From NCBI RefSeq assembly GCF_916618915.1, contig NZ_CAKAKE010000001.1:2046001-2110000 (forward strand): a stretch of 64,000 nucleotides of DNA, read 5' to 3'. The notes below the pieces were generated by a model. It did not search any database. It saw nothing but the letters and a program-made list of their open reading frames with translations, and was not told the DNA's origin. Shown piece after piece: positions 1 to 8,368 of the stretch; within the stretch, counting starts at the first letter, position 1, and every line of letters starts with the position of its first letter. Source of the DNA: Stenotrophomonas sp. Marseille-Q4652. GTDB taxonomy: Bacteria; Pseudomonadota; Gammaproteobacteria; Xanthomonadales; Xanthomonadaceae. The position numbers and the translations under genes were made by a program.

Positions 1-786
1 GCCGGTGGCGGCGCTGCCCAGGCCTTCCAGCGCGGCCTTGAGCTGGGCCGGCGGCAGGTAGCCGCCGAGCTGGGTGCCGTCGGCGGCGAAGATCGCCGGG
101 GTGCCATTGACGCCCAGCTGCTGGCCGAGCCTGTACTGCATGGCCACCGGGTTGGTGCAGTTGCGCGGGGTCACCGGCTGGCCGGCCTTGGCGGTGGTCA
201 GCGCCTGCTTGCGGTCGGCCGAGCACCACACCGAGATCATGTCGGTGTAGTCCTTGCTGCCCAGGCCCATGCGCGGGAAGGCCAGGTATTCGACCGCGAT
301 GCCGTTGCGGTTGAGCTCGGCGATGTCCTGGTGCAGCTTGCGGCAGTAGCCGCACTCCACGTCGGTGAACACGCTGATGGTGTGCTTGGCGTTCGGCGGC
401 GCGAACACGATGCGGTCGGCGTGCGGCACCGAGGCCAGCAGCTTGCGGCGATGGGCCAGCAGGCCCTCGCTGGTGGCCAGGACCTTATTCTGGATGTCGT
501 AGGGCTGCGACTGCATCAGGTAGCGGCCGTCATCGGAGACGTACAGCACCTGACCGGACACCACGACCTCGCGGAAACCGGCGAATGGCGCCGGGCCGAC
601 GTAGTCCGGGGAGAAATTGGGGTCGAGCTGGGCCAGCGCCTCGCGCACGCGCTTGTCCGCGCCGGCATCGCTGGCCGCCGGGGCCTTGGCACCGGTATTG
701 GCATTGGCAGGCGACGACGGGGGCTGCTGCGCGCAGGCGGACAGGCTGAGTGCGCCCAACAGCGCGGCAAGGGCAATACGGAGCAT
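1..786 (-). CDS. dsbC: Thiol:disulfide interchange protein DsbC, predicted lipoprotein (3' end cut by window edge)
   Basis: Periplasmic disulfide isomerase. The reading frame stays open from the ATG at 786 to base 1 (262 codons), so the last residues lie outside the window. The thioredoxin-fold active site CGYC sits in FTDVECGYCRKLH, a second cysteine pair (SVWCS and RNCTN) matches the structural disulfide of DsbC, and the cis-proline loop reads NGTPAIF. The N-terminus is hydrophobic and ends in LSAC with Cys18, a good lipobox, so this copy is probably membrane-anchored, whereas the E. coli protein is soluble. It lies 90 bases downstream of xerD on the same strand, the xerD-dsbC order known from E. 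coli. The identification is firm; lipidation is inferred. Confidence 0.93.
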   Translation of the reverse strand, partial: MLRIALAALLGALSLSACAQQPPSSPANANTGAKAPAASDAGADKRVREALAQLDPNFSPDYVGPAPFAGFREVVVSGQVLYVSDDGRYLMQSQPYDIQNKVLATSEGLLAHRRKLLASVPHADRIVFAPPNAKHTISVFTDVECGYCRKLHQDIAELNRNGIAVEYLAFPRMGLGSKDYTDMISVWCSADRKQALTTAKAGQPVTPRNCTNPVAMQYRLGQQLGVNGTPAIFAADGTQLGGYLPPAQLKAALEGLGSAATG

Positions 787-876
787 CGGCGATCCCGGTA
801 GAAAGACAGGCGCGGATTCTCGCATACCGCCTGCGGCCGGGCCGCGACCGCCCTTGCCCGGTTCAGCGAAGGCCAC

Positions 877-1857
877 CTAGCCGCGCGGGTGGTGGTGGGC
901 GTGCAGTTTCTGCAGGTGTTCGCGCGCGACCAGGGTGTAGATCTGGGTGGTGGACAGCGAGCTGTGGCCCAGCAGCATCTGCAGCGCGCGCAGGTCCGCG
1001 CCGCGGTTGAGCAGGTGGGTGGCGAAGCTGTGGCGCAGCCCGTGCGGACTGATCCGCGCCGGGTCGATGCCGGCCACCGCGGCGTAGCGCTTCACCAGCC
1101 CCCAGAACTGCTGGCGGGTAGGCGGCTGGCGGTCGGGACCGATGAACAGCGGCACCTGGCCGTTGGCCGCGGCCGGTACCGCCGCCTTGCCCGCCAGCAG
1201 CGGCCGCGCCTCGTCGAGGTAGCGCTGCAGCCAGTGCTGGGATTCCTCGCCCAGCGGCACCAGCCGTTCCTTGCTGCCCTTGCCGGTCACCCGCAGCACG
1301 CCCTGGCGCAGGTTCAGCGCAGCCGCCGGCAGGTTCACCAGCTCGCTCACGCGCAGTCCCGCGGCGTACATCAGCTCCAGCATCGCGCGGTCGCGCAGGC
1401 CCAGCGGCGAGTCCAGGTCCGGGGCAGCCAGCAGCGCATCGATCTGGCTCTCCACCAGCGCCTTGGGCAGCGAGCGTGGCAGCTTCGGCGATTCGAGCAG
1501 GGCACTGGGGTCCTCGTTGCGCTCGCCACGGCGCACGCACTGGGCAAAGAACGCACGCAGGGCCGAGAGCAGGCGCGCATCGCTGCGTGGCGACCAGCCG
1601 TGCCACGCGCGCCAGGCGCGGTAGTCGAACAGGCCGGCGCGGTCGATCCCGGCCAGCCCGCCACTCGCCCCGTCGCGCCAGCGCGCCAGTCCTTCCAGGT
1701 CGCGGCGGTAGCTGTCCAGGGTGGTGCGTGCCAACCCCTGCTCGGCCCACAGCGCGTCCAGCGTGCGCTGGATCAGCGCGGCATCGTCGGCACGCAGCGG
1801 CGGCAGCTGGCGGGCCAGTTGGCGACGGTCGGCAGGAGTGGTCGGTGCGGCACTCAT
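877..1857 (-). CDS. xerD: Site-specific tyrosine recombinase XerD
   Basis: Resolves chromosome dimers at dif together with XerC and FtsK. The 326-residue protein has the N-terminal SAM-like core-binding domain (about 25-115) and the C-terminal catalytic domain with the full set of tyrosine-recombinase residues: Arg169 in AAGLRVSEL, Lys193 in GKGSKER, His272 and Arg275 in [10 protein letters not shown], His298 in LLGHSS and the nucleophile Tyr307 in TTQIYT. Length is slightly above the usual 298-305 because of an N-terminal extension. XerD rather than XerC is favoured by the downstream dsbC. The start at 1857 leaves a 71-base divergent gap to the RDD gene. Confidence 0.93.
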   Translation of the reverse strand: MSAAPTTPADRRQLARQLPPLRADDAALIQRTLDALWAEQGLARTTLDSYRRDLEGLARWRDGASGGLAGIDRAGLFDYRAWRAWHGWSPRSDARLLSALRAFFAQCVRRGERNEDPSALLESPKLPRSLPKALVESQIDALLAAPDLDSPLGLRDRAMLELMYAAGLRVSELVNLPAAALNLRQGVLRVTGKGSKERLVPLGEESQHWLQRYLDEARPLLAGKAAVPAAANGQVPLFIGPDRQPPTRQQFWGLVKRYAAVAGIDPARISPHGLRHSFATHLLNRGADLRALQMLLGHSSLSTTQIYTLVAREHLQKLHAHHHPRG

Positions 1858-1928
1858 CGCGGCAAGGATAGGAGTGCCCTGCCCCCCTGCCTATCCCTGC
1901 GGCCACCGCGCTTCCGTATGCTGGCGCG

Positions 1929-2390
1929 ATGGACACGCCCGAACCCGCTCCCCGACGCTCCCTGCTGCCGTGGCGGCTGCTGTCGCTGCTCTACGACCTG
2001 TGGCCGGCACTGGCGCTGTGGATGCTGGTGGCCTCGCTGTTCGTGGCCGGCTACACCCTGGCCGGGCACGGCGCGCGCGAGAACATCGCCCCGTTCAGTG
2101 CGCTGCAGTGGCTGCTGTGGCTGTGCTGCTGGATCGTGACCGGGCTGTACGCCACGGTGAGCTGGCGCCGCGGTGGCCAGACCCTGGGCATGCGCCCGTG
2201 GCGGTTGCACCTGCGTACCCGCGAGGGTGGCCAGCCCACGCGCAGGGCCGTGTGGCTGCGCTATCTGGTCGGCACGCTGTCGCTGCTGGCCGGCGGCCTG
2301 GGTTTCTGGTGGTCACTGGTCGACCGCCAGCGACTGACCTGGCATGACCGGGCCAGCGGCACCTGGCTGCAGCGCGAGGCGAAAAAGTAA
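1929..2390 (+). CDS. RDD family inner-membrane protein
   Basis: A 153-residue membrane protein with an RDD-like first segment (WRLLSLLYDLW, with the family aspartate), a second membrane span around residues 57-80 and a third around 117-135. The family is widespread and often suggested to take part in transport, but no substrate can be read from the sequence. The gene is divergent from xerD and converges on the QEGLA-motif gene, only 3 bases from that gene's stop. The ATG at 1929 is the first in frame. Family assignment is good; function unknown. Confidence 0.8.
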   Translation: MDTPEPAPRRSLLPWRLLSLLYDLWPALALWMLVASLFVAGYTLAGHGARENIAPFSALQWLLWLCCWIVTGLYATVSWRRGGQTLGMRPWRLHLRTREGGQPTRRAVWLRYLVGTLSLLAGGLGFWWSLVDRQRLTWHDRASGTWLQREAKK

Positions 2391-2393
2391 GCC

Positions 2394-3659
2394 TCAGTCG
2401 CCGGTGCCGGGCTCGGGCCGCAACCGGTCCATGCGGATGCGGTTGGCAAACAGCGAGAACGCCAGCATCCCGGCCAGGCCATTGGCCCGACTGACCCAGT
2501 CCGGCAGCCAGCGCGGCGCGGCCAGCACCCCGGCCTCGAACAGCGGCGCCAGCGACTGCGCATCGCCCAGGGTCATCTTGCCGGCGAACAGCCAGCGGCA
2601 GACCTGCAGCTTCTCCTCGCGCAGCATCTGCCGGAAGAAGGTGTGCACCGACACCAGCCCGCGCAGATACACCGTGTCCTTGGTGAAGGCGGTGCCACCG
2701 GACGGCGGCACGCCGCGGAACACGCGCTGGGCCGAGGCAAAGCTTTCTTCCGGCGTCTGCCCGGCGTGGCGGAAGAAGCCGAACACCTCGATGAAGTCCG
2801 CGCCCTCGCGGGCCATGGCGATGGCCTCGATGCGCAGGCTGATGCGCTTGAGCCGCTCGATGTCGATGCTGCCGGTGATCTGCTCGGCGAACGTGGCCAG
2901 CCCTTCCTGGGTGGCGGTGGTGCGTGGCGAGGATAGTGCCAGGCTGGGCAGCAGCACCTGCTGCTGGCCGTTGAGCGCAGTCAGCGAATGCACCAGCGCC
3001 TCGTGGTGGAACAGCTGGGCGCGGTCGTAGGCACTGAAGCTGGCACTGGTCCGCAGGCGGATGCGGGTGGCGCCGGCGGCGGCCTTGGCGATCAGGTCCG
3101 GATCCAGTTCGACGGTGATGATGCGGGCATCGAAGAACCGGTCCAGGTCACCCTGCAACTGTAGCGCCAGCGCAATCGCCGAGACCGGCACGTGTTCCTC
3201 CGGCGCCAGCAGCTCGTGGTCCAGCTCCTGCGCGATCTGGATGAAGTGCCGCGCGGCCTCGCGGGTGGTCGGGCCGTGCCCGGGCAGCGGCTGTTCGGGC
3301 ACGCCGAACAACTGCTGCGAATAGTCGCCAACGGCCGCCGTGCCCAGGCTTTCCAGCAGGCCGGCGGCCAGGTCCCAGCTGCGCGCCGAGTCGGCGATGT
3401 AGCGGCCCAGCGGATGGCCGGGATCGACGCTCGCACCGATGGCAGCCAGCTCGCGGCGCACGTCGGAGAAATCCAGCTTCGGATAGGCCACCTCGGGCAG
3501 CCGCGGCTGGCCGCGGGCCACGCTTTCCAGGAACGGGGCCTGGGTGGCAGCCGGCCAGCTGGTCAGCGCGAGCAGGCGGATGCCACGCACCGCGTGGACC
3601 AGGCGTGCATCCAGTTGCGCGTGGAGGGCGATTGCCGGATCAGTGTGCGTGCTGCCCAT
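2394..3659 (-). CDS. QEGLA-motif protein (DUF1704 / MATCAP-type metallopeptidase-like)
   Basis: The 421-residue protein carries the defining QEGLA string (TATQEGLATFAEQ) about 40 residues after HEALVH, an HExxxH metal-binding motif. This family was long called flavohemoglobin expression-modulating QEGLA motif protein; its eukaryotic relatives are zinc carboxypeptidases acting on tubulin and similar tails. His, Glu and the QEGLA glutamate are all present, so an active metallopeptidase is plausible, with unknown bacterial substrate. A strong ribosome binding site (GGGAGGGAGA) precedes the ATG at 3659. It starts 25 bases after the stop of rsgA on the same strand, so the two are probably cotranscribed. 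Confidence 0.85.
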   Translation of the reverse strand: MGSTHTDPAIALHAQLDARLVHAVRGIRLLALTSWPAATQAPFLESVARGQPRLPEVAYPKLDFSDVRRELAAIGASVDPGHPLGRYIADSARSWDLAAGLLESLGTAAVGDYSQQLFGVPEQPLPGHGPTTREAARHFIQIAQELDHELLAPEEHVPVSAIALALQLQGDLDRFFDARIITVELDPDLIAKAAAGATRIRLRTSASFSAYDRAQLFHHEALVHSLTALNGQQQVLLPSLALSSPRTTATQEGLATFAEQITGSIDIERLKRISLRIEAIAMAREGADFIEVFGFFRHAGQTPEESFASAQRVFRGVPPSGGTAFTKDTVYLRGLVSVHTFFRQMLREEKLQVCRWLFAGKMTLGDAQSLAPLFEAGVLAAPRWLPDWVSRANGLAGMLAFSLFANRIRMDRLRPEPGTGD

Positions 3660-3683
3660 TGTCTCCCTCCCGTGCCCATCGGC

Positions 3684-4778
3684 TCAGCGCCGCTTGTTCT
3701 TCCCCACCGGCCGCCACTGCGTGCCGCGGCCGGCGCGGCGTTCGACCGCCTGCTCGGCCTGGCGCTGGGCCAGCTTGGCAGCCGCGGTGGCGACTTCCTC
3801 GGCCAGCTTGAAGTAGTTTTCCAGCCGGCTTTCCTCGATCAGTCCTTCCTCGATGGCCGCACGCACCGCGCAGCCGGGCTCCTGCTGGTGGGCGCAGTCG
3901 CGGAACCGGCACTGGGTGGTCAGCTCCTCGATATCGGCAAAGCCGCCTTCGGCCAGGGTCTCCTCGCCGGTCGGCTTGAGCTCGCGCATGCCGGGGGTAT
4001 CGATCAGGCAGGCACCGGAGGGCAGCGGCAGCAACGCACGGTGGGTGGTGGTGTGGCGTCCGCGCGAATCGCTGCCACGCACCTCGCCGGTCTTCATCCG
4101 CTCCTCGCCGAGCAGGGTATTGGTCAGGGTCGACTTGCCGGCACCGGACGAACCGACCAGCACCACGGTCTGACCCGGGCCAAGCCACGGCGCCAGTGTC
4201 TGCAGCACCGCCGGATCCTTGCCGTTGATCGCATGCAGCGGGATCTCCTGCGCAGCCAGCTCCTCGAGCACGGCCAGCGCATCGTCGCTGTATTCGGTCT
4301 GGTCGGCCTTGGTCAGCAGCACCACCGGACGCGCGCCGCCCCCACCGACCAGCAGCAGGTAGCGCTCGATCCGGCGTGGATTGAAGTCCGCATCCAGCCC
4401 GCAGACGATGAACACGGTATCGATGTTGGCCGCGATCACCTGCTGGTGGTAGTGCTCGCCGGCGGCACCGCGCTTGATCGCGGTGCGCCGCGGCAGCAGG
4501 GCGACGATACGGATGCCGTCCAGCAGCACCCAGTCACCGACCGCCGCGCGCTCGTGGCTGGGGAAACGCGGGCGCTGCCATTCCGGCGGCGACTCGGTCT
4601 TGATCGCCGCCCCCGGCGCATCGGCGACCACGTAGCCGGAGCGGTGCTGCTCGACCACGCGCCCCGGCCGCGCCTGCGGATGGGCGGCGAAGGCCTCGCG
4701 CCAGGACGGATCTTCCGGTGGTCCTGGCCAGGGCCAGCCGATGGTGCGCAGGGCGGTGTAATCAGTTGTTTCAGTCAT
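3684..4778 (-). CDS. rsgA: Ribosome small-subunit biogenesis GTPase RsgA
   Basis: Late-stage 30S maturation GTPase. The 364-residue protein shows the circularly permuted GTPase order: G4 TKAD (156-159), then G1 GSSGAGKST (209-217), then G3 DTPG (260-263). An OB-fold precedes it (about 38-100) and the C-terminal zinc site is intact: Cys290, Cys295, His297, Cys303. The frame stays open far upstream into the antisense of the neighbouring aminotransferase, but homology begins near MTETTDY, so I take the ATG at 4778; an ATG at 4787 is an alternative. It is divergent from the aminotransferase and heads a probable two-gene unit with the QEGLA gene. Confidence 0.95.
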   Translation of the reverse strand: MTETTDYTALRTIGWPWPGPPEDPSWREAFAAHPQARPGRVVEQHRSGYVVADAPGAAIKTESPPEWQRPRFPSHERAAVGDWVLLDGIRIVALLPRRTAIKRGAAGEHYHQQVIAANIDTVFIVCGLDADFNPRRIERYLLLVGGGGARPVVLLTKADQTEYSDDALAVLEELAAQEIPLHAINGKDPAVLQTLAPWLGPGQTVVLVGSSGAGKSTLTNTLLGEERMKTGEVRGSDSRGRHTTTHRALLPLPSGACLIDTPGMRELKPTGEETLAEGGFADIEELTTQCRFRDCAHQQEPGCAVRAAIEEGLIEESRLENYFKLAEEVATAAAKLAQRQAEQAVERRAGRGTQWRPVGKNKRR

Positions 4779-4922
4779 CGCGCCCATTCTAGGCGGTGCC
4801 CGCTCACCGCGCCCGCGCCCCCGGCCCGGAAGCAGGCCGACGCGGCGCTTCCGGGCAGCCGCCATGCAGTGCAGCAATTCCGCTACCATGCGGCCAGACG
4901 CCCCTTTCCGGCCCAGCAAGCC

Positions 4923-6197
4923 ATGTCCACGCCCCCGTCCAAACCCCTGGCCATCCGCGAGCGCCTCTCCGAGGTCCGCTATGAAATCCGCGGCGAGCTG
5001 GCGCGACGGGCCCGGGAACTGGAGGCGCAGGGCCGCAAGCTGATCAAGCTCAACATCGGCAACCCGGGCAATTTCGGCTTCCGCGCGCCCGAGCACCTGC
5101 AGCACGCGATTGCCGATGACATGGGCCGCACCGACCCCTACACCCACCAGCAGGGCCTGCCGGTGGCGCGCGAGGCGATCGCCGCGGCCTACGCCCGCCG
5201 CGGCAGCCCGGATGCGCATCCGGACCGGGTGTTCGTCGGCAACGGCGTGTCCGAGCTGATCGACCTGTCGCTGCGCGCCCTGCTCAACCCGGGCGACGAG
5301 GTGCTGGTGCCCTCGCCGGACTACCCGCTGTGGTCGGCGGCGACCATCCTCAACGACGGCCGCCCGGTGTACTACCGGTGCGCGCCGGAGAACGGCTTCC
5401 AGCCCGACCCGGTGGAGATCGAGACGCTGGTGTCCTCGCGCACCCGCGCCATCGTGCTGATCAACCCGAACAACCCCTCCGGCGCCAGCTATCCGCGCGA
5501 GCTGCTGGAGAAGATCGTCGCCATCGCGGTCAAGCACAACCTGCTGCTGATGGTCGACGAGATCTACGACCAGATCCTGTACGACGACGCCGTGTTCCAG
5601 CCGGTCGCGCCTCTGGCCGGCGAGCATCCATGCATCACCTTCAGTGGCCTGAGCAAGGTGCACCGCGCCTGCGGCTGGCGCGTGGGCTGGGCGCTGCTGT
5701 CCGGCGACGGCGAACGCCTGGGCGAGTTCCGCGCCGCGCTGGACCTGCTCAGTGCGCTGCGCCTGTGTGCCAACGTGCCGGGCCAGTACGCGATTGAGGC
5801 CGCGGTCAACGGCCCGGACACGATCTCGCCGCTGTGCGCACCCGGTGGCCGCCTGTACGAGACCCGCCGCGCGGTGATCGAGGCCTGCGCGGCCAGCGAG
5901 CACCTGTCGCTGGTCGCCCCGGCCGGCGCGCTGTACGCGTTCCCGGCCGTGGTCGGCGACGCTGCGCGCGGGTTCGACGACCATGAGTTCGCACTGGAGC
6001 TGATGGATGAGGAAGGCGTGCTGGTCGTGCCCGGTTCCAGCTTCAACGTGCCCTACCGCCACCACTTCCGCGTGACCCTGCTGCCAGAGGCCGAGGTGAT
6101 GCGCGAGGTGTTCGCGCGCATCGACCGCTGCCTGGCGCGCCGCGCCGAGCGCGTCACCAAGGTCGTACCGCTGAAGTCGCGCAGCGCGGTCGCCTGA
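4923..6197 (+). CDS. alaA: AlaA-like PLP-dependent aminotransferase
   Basis: Class I/II aminotransferase, 424 residues, probably glutamate-pyruvate (alanine) transaminase by resemblance to AlaA/YfbQ. Visible family marks are LNIGNPGNFGF near the N-terminus, the NPNNPSG motif, DEIYD for the cofactor pyridine contact, the Schiff-base Lys245 in SGLSKVHRACGWR, and the substrate-binding FRVTLLP arginine near the C-terminus. The ATG at 4923 was chosen because homology starts there, although the frame is open for 1.7 kb upstream in antisense to rsgA. It is the first gene of a tight run: the SGNH gene begins 3 bases after its stop. Confidence 0.88.
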   Translation: MSTPPSKPLAIRERLSEVRYEIRGELARRARELEAQGRKLIKLNIGNPGNFGFRAPEHLQHAIADDMGRTDPYTHQQGLPVAREAIAAAYARRGSPDAHPDRVFVGNGVSELIDLSLRALLNPGDEVLVPSPDYPLWSAATILNDGRPVYYRCAPENGFQPDPVEIETLVSSRTRAIVLINPNNPSGASYPRELLEKIVAIAVKHNLLLMVDEIYDQILYDDAVFQPVAPLAGEHPCITFSGLSKVHRACGWRVGWALLSGDGERLGEFRAALDLLSALRLCANVPGQYAIEAAVNGPDTISPLCAPGGRLYETRRAVIEACAASEHLSLVAPAGALYAFPAVVGDAARGFDDHEFALELMDEEGVLVVPGSSFNVPYRHHFRVTLLPEAEVMREVFARIDRCLARRAERVTKVVPLKSRSAVA

Positions 6198-6200
6198 GGC

Positions 6201-6842
6201 ATGGCTCCTGCAACGGCGCGGCCATTGCCGCGGTTCCTCGCGCTGGGCGATTCCTACACGATCGGCGAAGGCGTTGCGGAAAGCGGATGCTGGCCGGTGC
6301 AGCTGGCGGCGTTGCTGGCCGACGCGGGCCAGCCGATCGCCGAGCCCCGGATCATCGCCACCACCGGCTGGACCACCGACGAGCTGGATGCCGGCATCGA
6401 TGCCGCACAGCCGGTCGGGCCGTTCGAGCTGGTGAGCCTGCTGATCGGGGTCAACAACCAGTACCGCGGCCGCCCGCTGGACGGGTACCGCGGGCAATTT
6501 TACGCCCTGCTGGAACGTGCCATCGGCCTGGCCGGTGGCGAGGCGGCACGGGTGATGGTGCTGGCGATCCCCGACTGGGGCGTGACCCCGTTCGCCGTGG
6601 CCCAGGGCCGCGACCCGCAGCTGATCGCCACCGAACTGGATGCCTTCAACGCTGCGGCGCGCGAGATCTGCACCGCCCGCGGCAGCCACTTCGTCGACAC
6701 CGCGCCCACCAGCCGCAGCCGCGGCGCCGAACCGGCGATGCTGGCCGACGATGGCCTCCATCCTTCCGCGGCGCTGTACGCGCTGTGGGCCCACCAGGCG
6801 CTGCCTTTCGCGCGCGCCATCCTTGCCGGAACAACGCCCTGA
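6201..6842 (+). CDS. SGNH/GDSL-family hydrolase (esterase or lysophospholipase-like)
   Basis: A 213-residue single-domain hydrolase. The catalytic serine lies in LALGDSYTIGEG (block I), the oxyanion asparagine in GVNNQYRG (block III), and the Asp-His pair in DGLHPS (block V), so the active site is complete. There is no signal peptide, which points to a cytoplasmic acyl-ester hydrolase; the substrate cannot be read. Its stop codon TGA (6840-6842) overlaps the likely CTG start of the methyltransferase, suggesting translational coupling within the aminotransferase operon. Confidence 0.85.
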   Translation: MAPATARPLPRFLALGDSYTIGEGVAESGCWPVQLAALLADAGQPIAEPRIIATTGWTTDELDAGIDAAQPVGPFELVSLLIGVNNQYRGRPLDGYRGQFYALLERAIGLAGGEAARVMVLAIPDWGVTPFAVAQGRDPQLIATELDAFNAAAREICTARGSHFVDTAPTSRSRGAEPAMLADDGLHPSAALYALWAHQALPFARAILAGTTP

Positions 6843-7546
6843 ATACCGACGCCAGCACCCGTCCGCTGCCCGCCGCCACCGCCCGCCAGCTCGCCCGCGC
6901 CTTCCTGCCGGAACGGGCCTGGGGCAACCGCCGCGACTACTTCTACGCACGCAGCAAGCTGGCTACCGATCCGCTGTATCCGGGCGTGCTCGCGGCGCTG
7001 CGCGATTGTCGCGGGCCGGTGCTGGACCTGGGCTGCGGGCTGGGCCTGCTTGCCCATGCATTGAGGCACGACGGCCAGCACGAACTGGCCTACCACGGCG
7101 TGGACATCGACCGGCCCAAGGTGGAGAACGCGCAGCGCGCCGCCCAGGCTGCCGGCCTGTCGGGCGTGAGCTTTGCCTGGCATGACCTGGCGCGTGACCT
7201 GCCGGCACACCGCGGCAGCGTCGCCCTGCTCGACGTGCTCCAGTACCTGGATGCCGAGGGCCAGCAGCGCCTGCTGCGCGATGCCATCGGCATGCTCGCA
7301 CCGGGTTCGCGGCTGGTGATCCGCACCACCGTGGCCGACCGCAGTGCACGTGACCGCACCACCCGCTTCACCGACCTGCTGGCCCACCTGGTCGGCTGGA
7401 TCAGCGAGCGGCCGCAGCACTATCCGCGGCTCGACGACATCCGCGCCGCCATGGACGCGGCCGGGCTGGAGAGCCACTTCACCCCGCTGTACGGCAACAC
7501 CCCGTTCAACAACTGGCTGATCGTCGCCACCCTGCCGGCGCGTTGA
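6839..7546 (+). CDS. Class I SAM-dependent methyltransferase
   Basis: A 235-residue protein with the SAM-binding motif I VLDLGCGLGLLA, an acidic motif II YHGVDIDRPK, and the post-motif LLDVLQYLD. The substrate is unknown. No ATG, GTG or TTG lies in frame between the upstream stop and the conserved part; a CTG at 6839 overlaps the TGA of the SGNH hydrolase in the arrangement CTGA, so I infer an unusual CTG start with translational coupling. The next gene overlaps its stop in the arrangement TTGA. The coordinates of the start are the uncertain part; the reading frame is not. Confidence 0.8.
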   Translation: MNTDASTRPLPAATARQLARAFLPERAWGNRRDYFYARSKLATDPLYPGVLAALRDCRGPVLDLGCGLGLLAHALRHDGQHELAYHGVDIDRPKVENAQRAAQAAGLSGVSFAWHDLARDLPAHRGSVALLDVLQYLDAEGQQRLLRDAIGMLAPGSRLVIRTTVADRSARDRTTRFTDLLAHLVGWISERPQHYPRLDDIRAAMDAAGLESHFTPLYGNTPFNNWLIVATLPAR

Positions 7547-7920
7547 GCGTGTCGCAGCTGCCCGGCGCCGCCTCGACCCTGCGCGCGTCCGGCCCGCCCG
7601 GGCAGCCGCATTCCAGGCTGGGCATCGCCGCGCTGGTGCTGGCCGTGGTCGTCGCCGTGGCGGTCGCGGCCCTGCTGGCCGTGGCCACGCTGGTGGGTAC
7701 CAGCTCGCCCGGCGGCACGGACGTGGACTCACCGCTGGCGATCGTCGTGGGGCTAGCCCTGATCGGCTCGATCCTGCTGGAACTGCTGGCGCTGGCCCTG
7801 GGCGCGGTGGCGCTGTGCCTGCCCGGCCAGCGGCGCCTGTTCCCGCTGCTGGCCGTCGTGCTGGCCACGGCCAGCTTCACCGGCCTGGTCGCACTGGTGC
7901 TGCTGGGTCTGGCCGCCTGA
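7543..7920 (+). CDS. Small two- to three-span membrane protein of unknown function
   Basis: A 125-residue hydrophobic protein that I do not recognise. After a short polar N-terminus there are membrane spans around residues 27-50, 67-90 and 97-122, rich in Ala, Leu and Val. The likely start is TTG at 7543, which overlaps the stop of the methyltransferase (TTGA); GTG at 7549 is an alternative. It is the last gene of the aminotransferase, hydrolase, methyltransferase run and resembles the generic small DUF4190-like membrane proteins only in composition. Confidence 0.65.
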   Translation: MSVSQLPGAASTLRASGPPGQPHSRLGIAALVLAVVVAVAVAALLAVATLVGTSSPGGTDVDSPLAIVVGLALIGSILLELLALALGAVALCLPGQRRLFPLLAVVLATASFTGLVALVLLGLAA

Positions 7921-8034
7921 ACGCACTGGCGCCACCCACTGCCGGTTTGCGCGGATAATCACCGGCTGGCGCTCAAGCCAGTCCTGCCGGCGCCTGCCGG
8001 CCCTTCGCGTCATGCGCGCCCCACAGGAAGCACC

Positions 8035-8364
8035 GTGAGAAAGACCTACCCGCTCAACATCGAAGGCCGCAACCGCGACCGTCTCGTCGAAGCCGCCAAG
8101 CACGACATCCGCAAGTACGCCCGTCGCGAACGCGGCAAGCCGCTCCCGGCCGGCGCCGACTTCTGGGATTTCGACAGCCGCTGCGGCGTGGACGAGGCCA
8201 GCGCGCAGCCGGTGCCGTTCGGCGAGCTGATCCGCGCGGTGGATGCGCTGGTGGCCGCCGGCAACGAGCAGTTCTTCGTCGAGGTGCTGCGCAAGCCGGC
8301 CAAGCGCACCCCGCGCCCGCAGGCTGATGTCACCGCCGAAACGGATTTCGACGACGAGGCCTGA
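8035..8364 (+). CDS. Conserved small protein, DUF6172-like
   Basis: A 109-residue soluble protein with a basic N-terminal part (RKTYPLNIEGRNRDR, then KHDIRKYARRERGK) followed by the motif DFWDFDSRCG and an acidic C-terminus. This pattern matches small proteins of Pseudomonas and Xanthomonas that I recall as DUF6172; no function is known. The GTG start at 8035 has AGGAAG eight bases upstream. It stands alone between the aminotransferase operon and the convergent helicase gene. The family name is from memory; the coding call is firmer. Confidence 0.65.
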   Translation: MRKTYPLNIEGRNRDRLVEAAKHDIRKYARRERGKPLPAGADFWDFDSRCGVDEASAQPVPFGELIRAVDALVAAGNEQFFVEVLRKPAKRTPRPQADVTAETDFDDEA

Positions 8365-8368
8365 GCCT

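Noticed and set aside
4779..6950. Very long open minus-strand frame continuing upstream of rsgA across the aminotransferase and hydrolase genes
   Set aside because: It is antisense to clearly coding genes, has Arg/Gln/Gly-rich composition typical of GC-rich shadow frames, and rsgA homology begins only at 4778.
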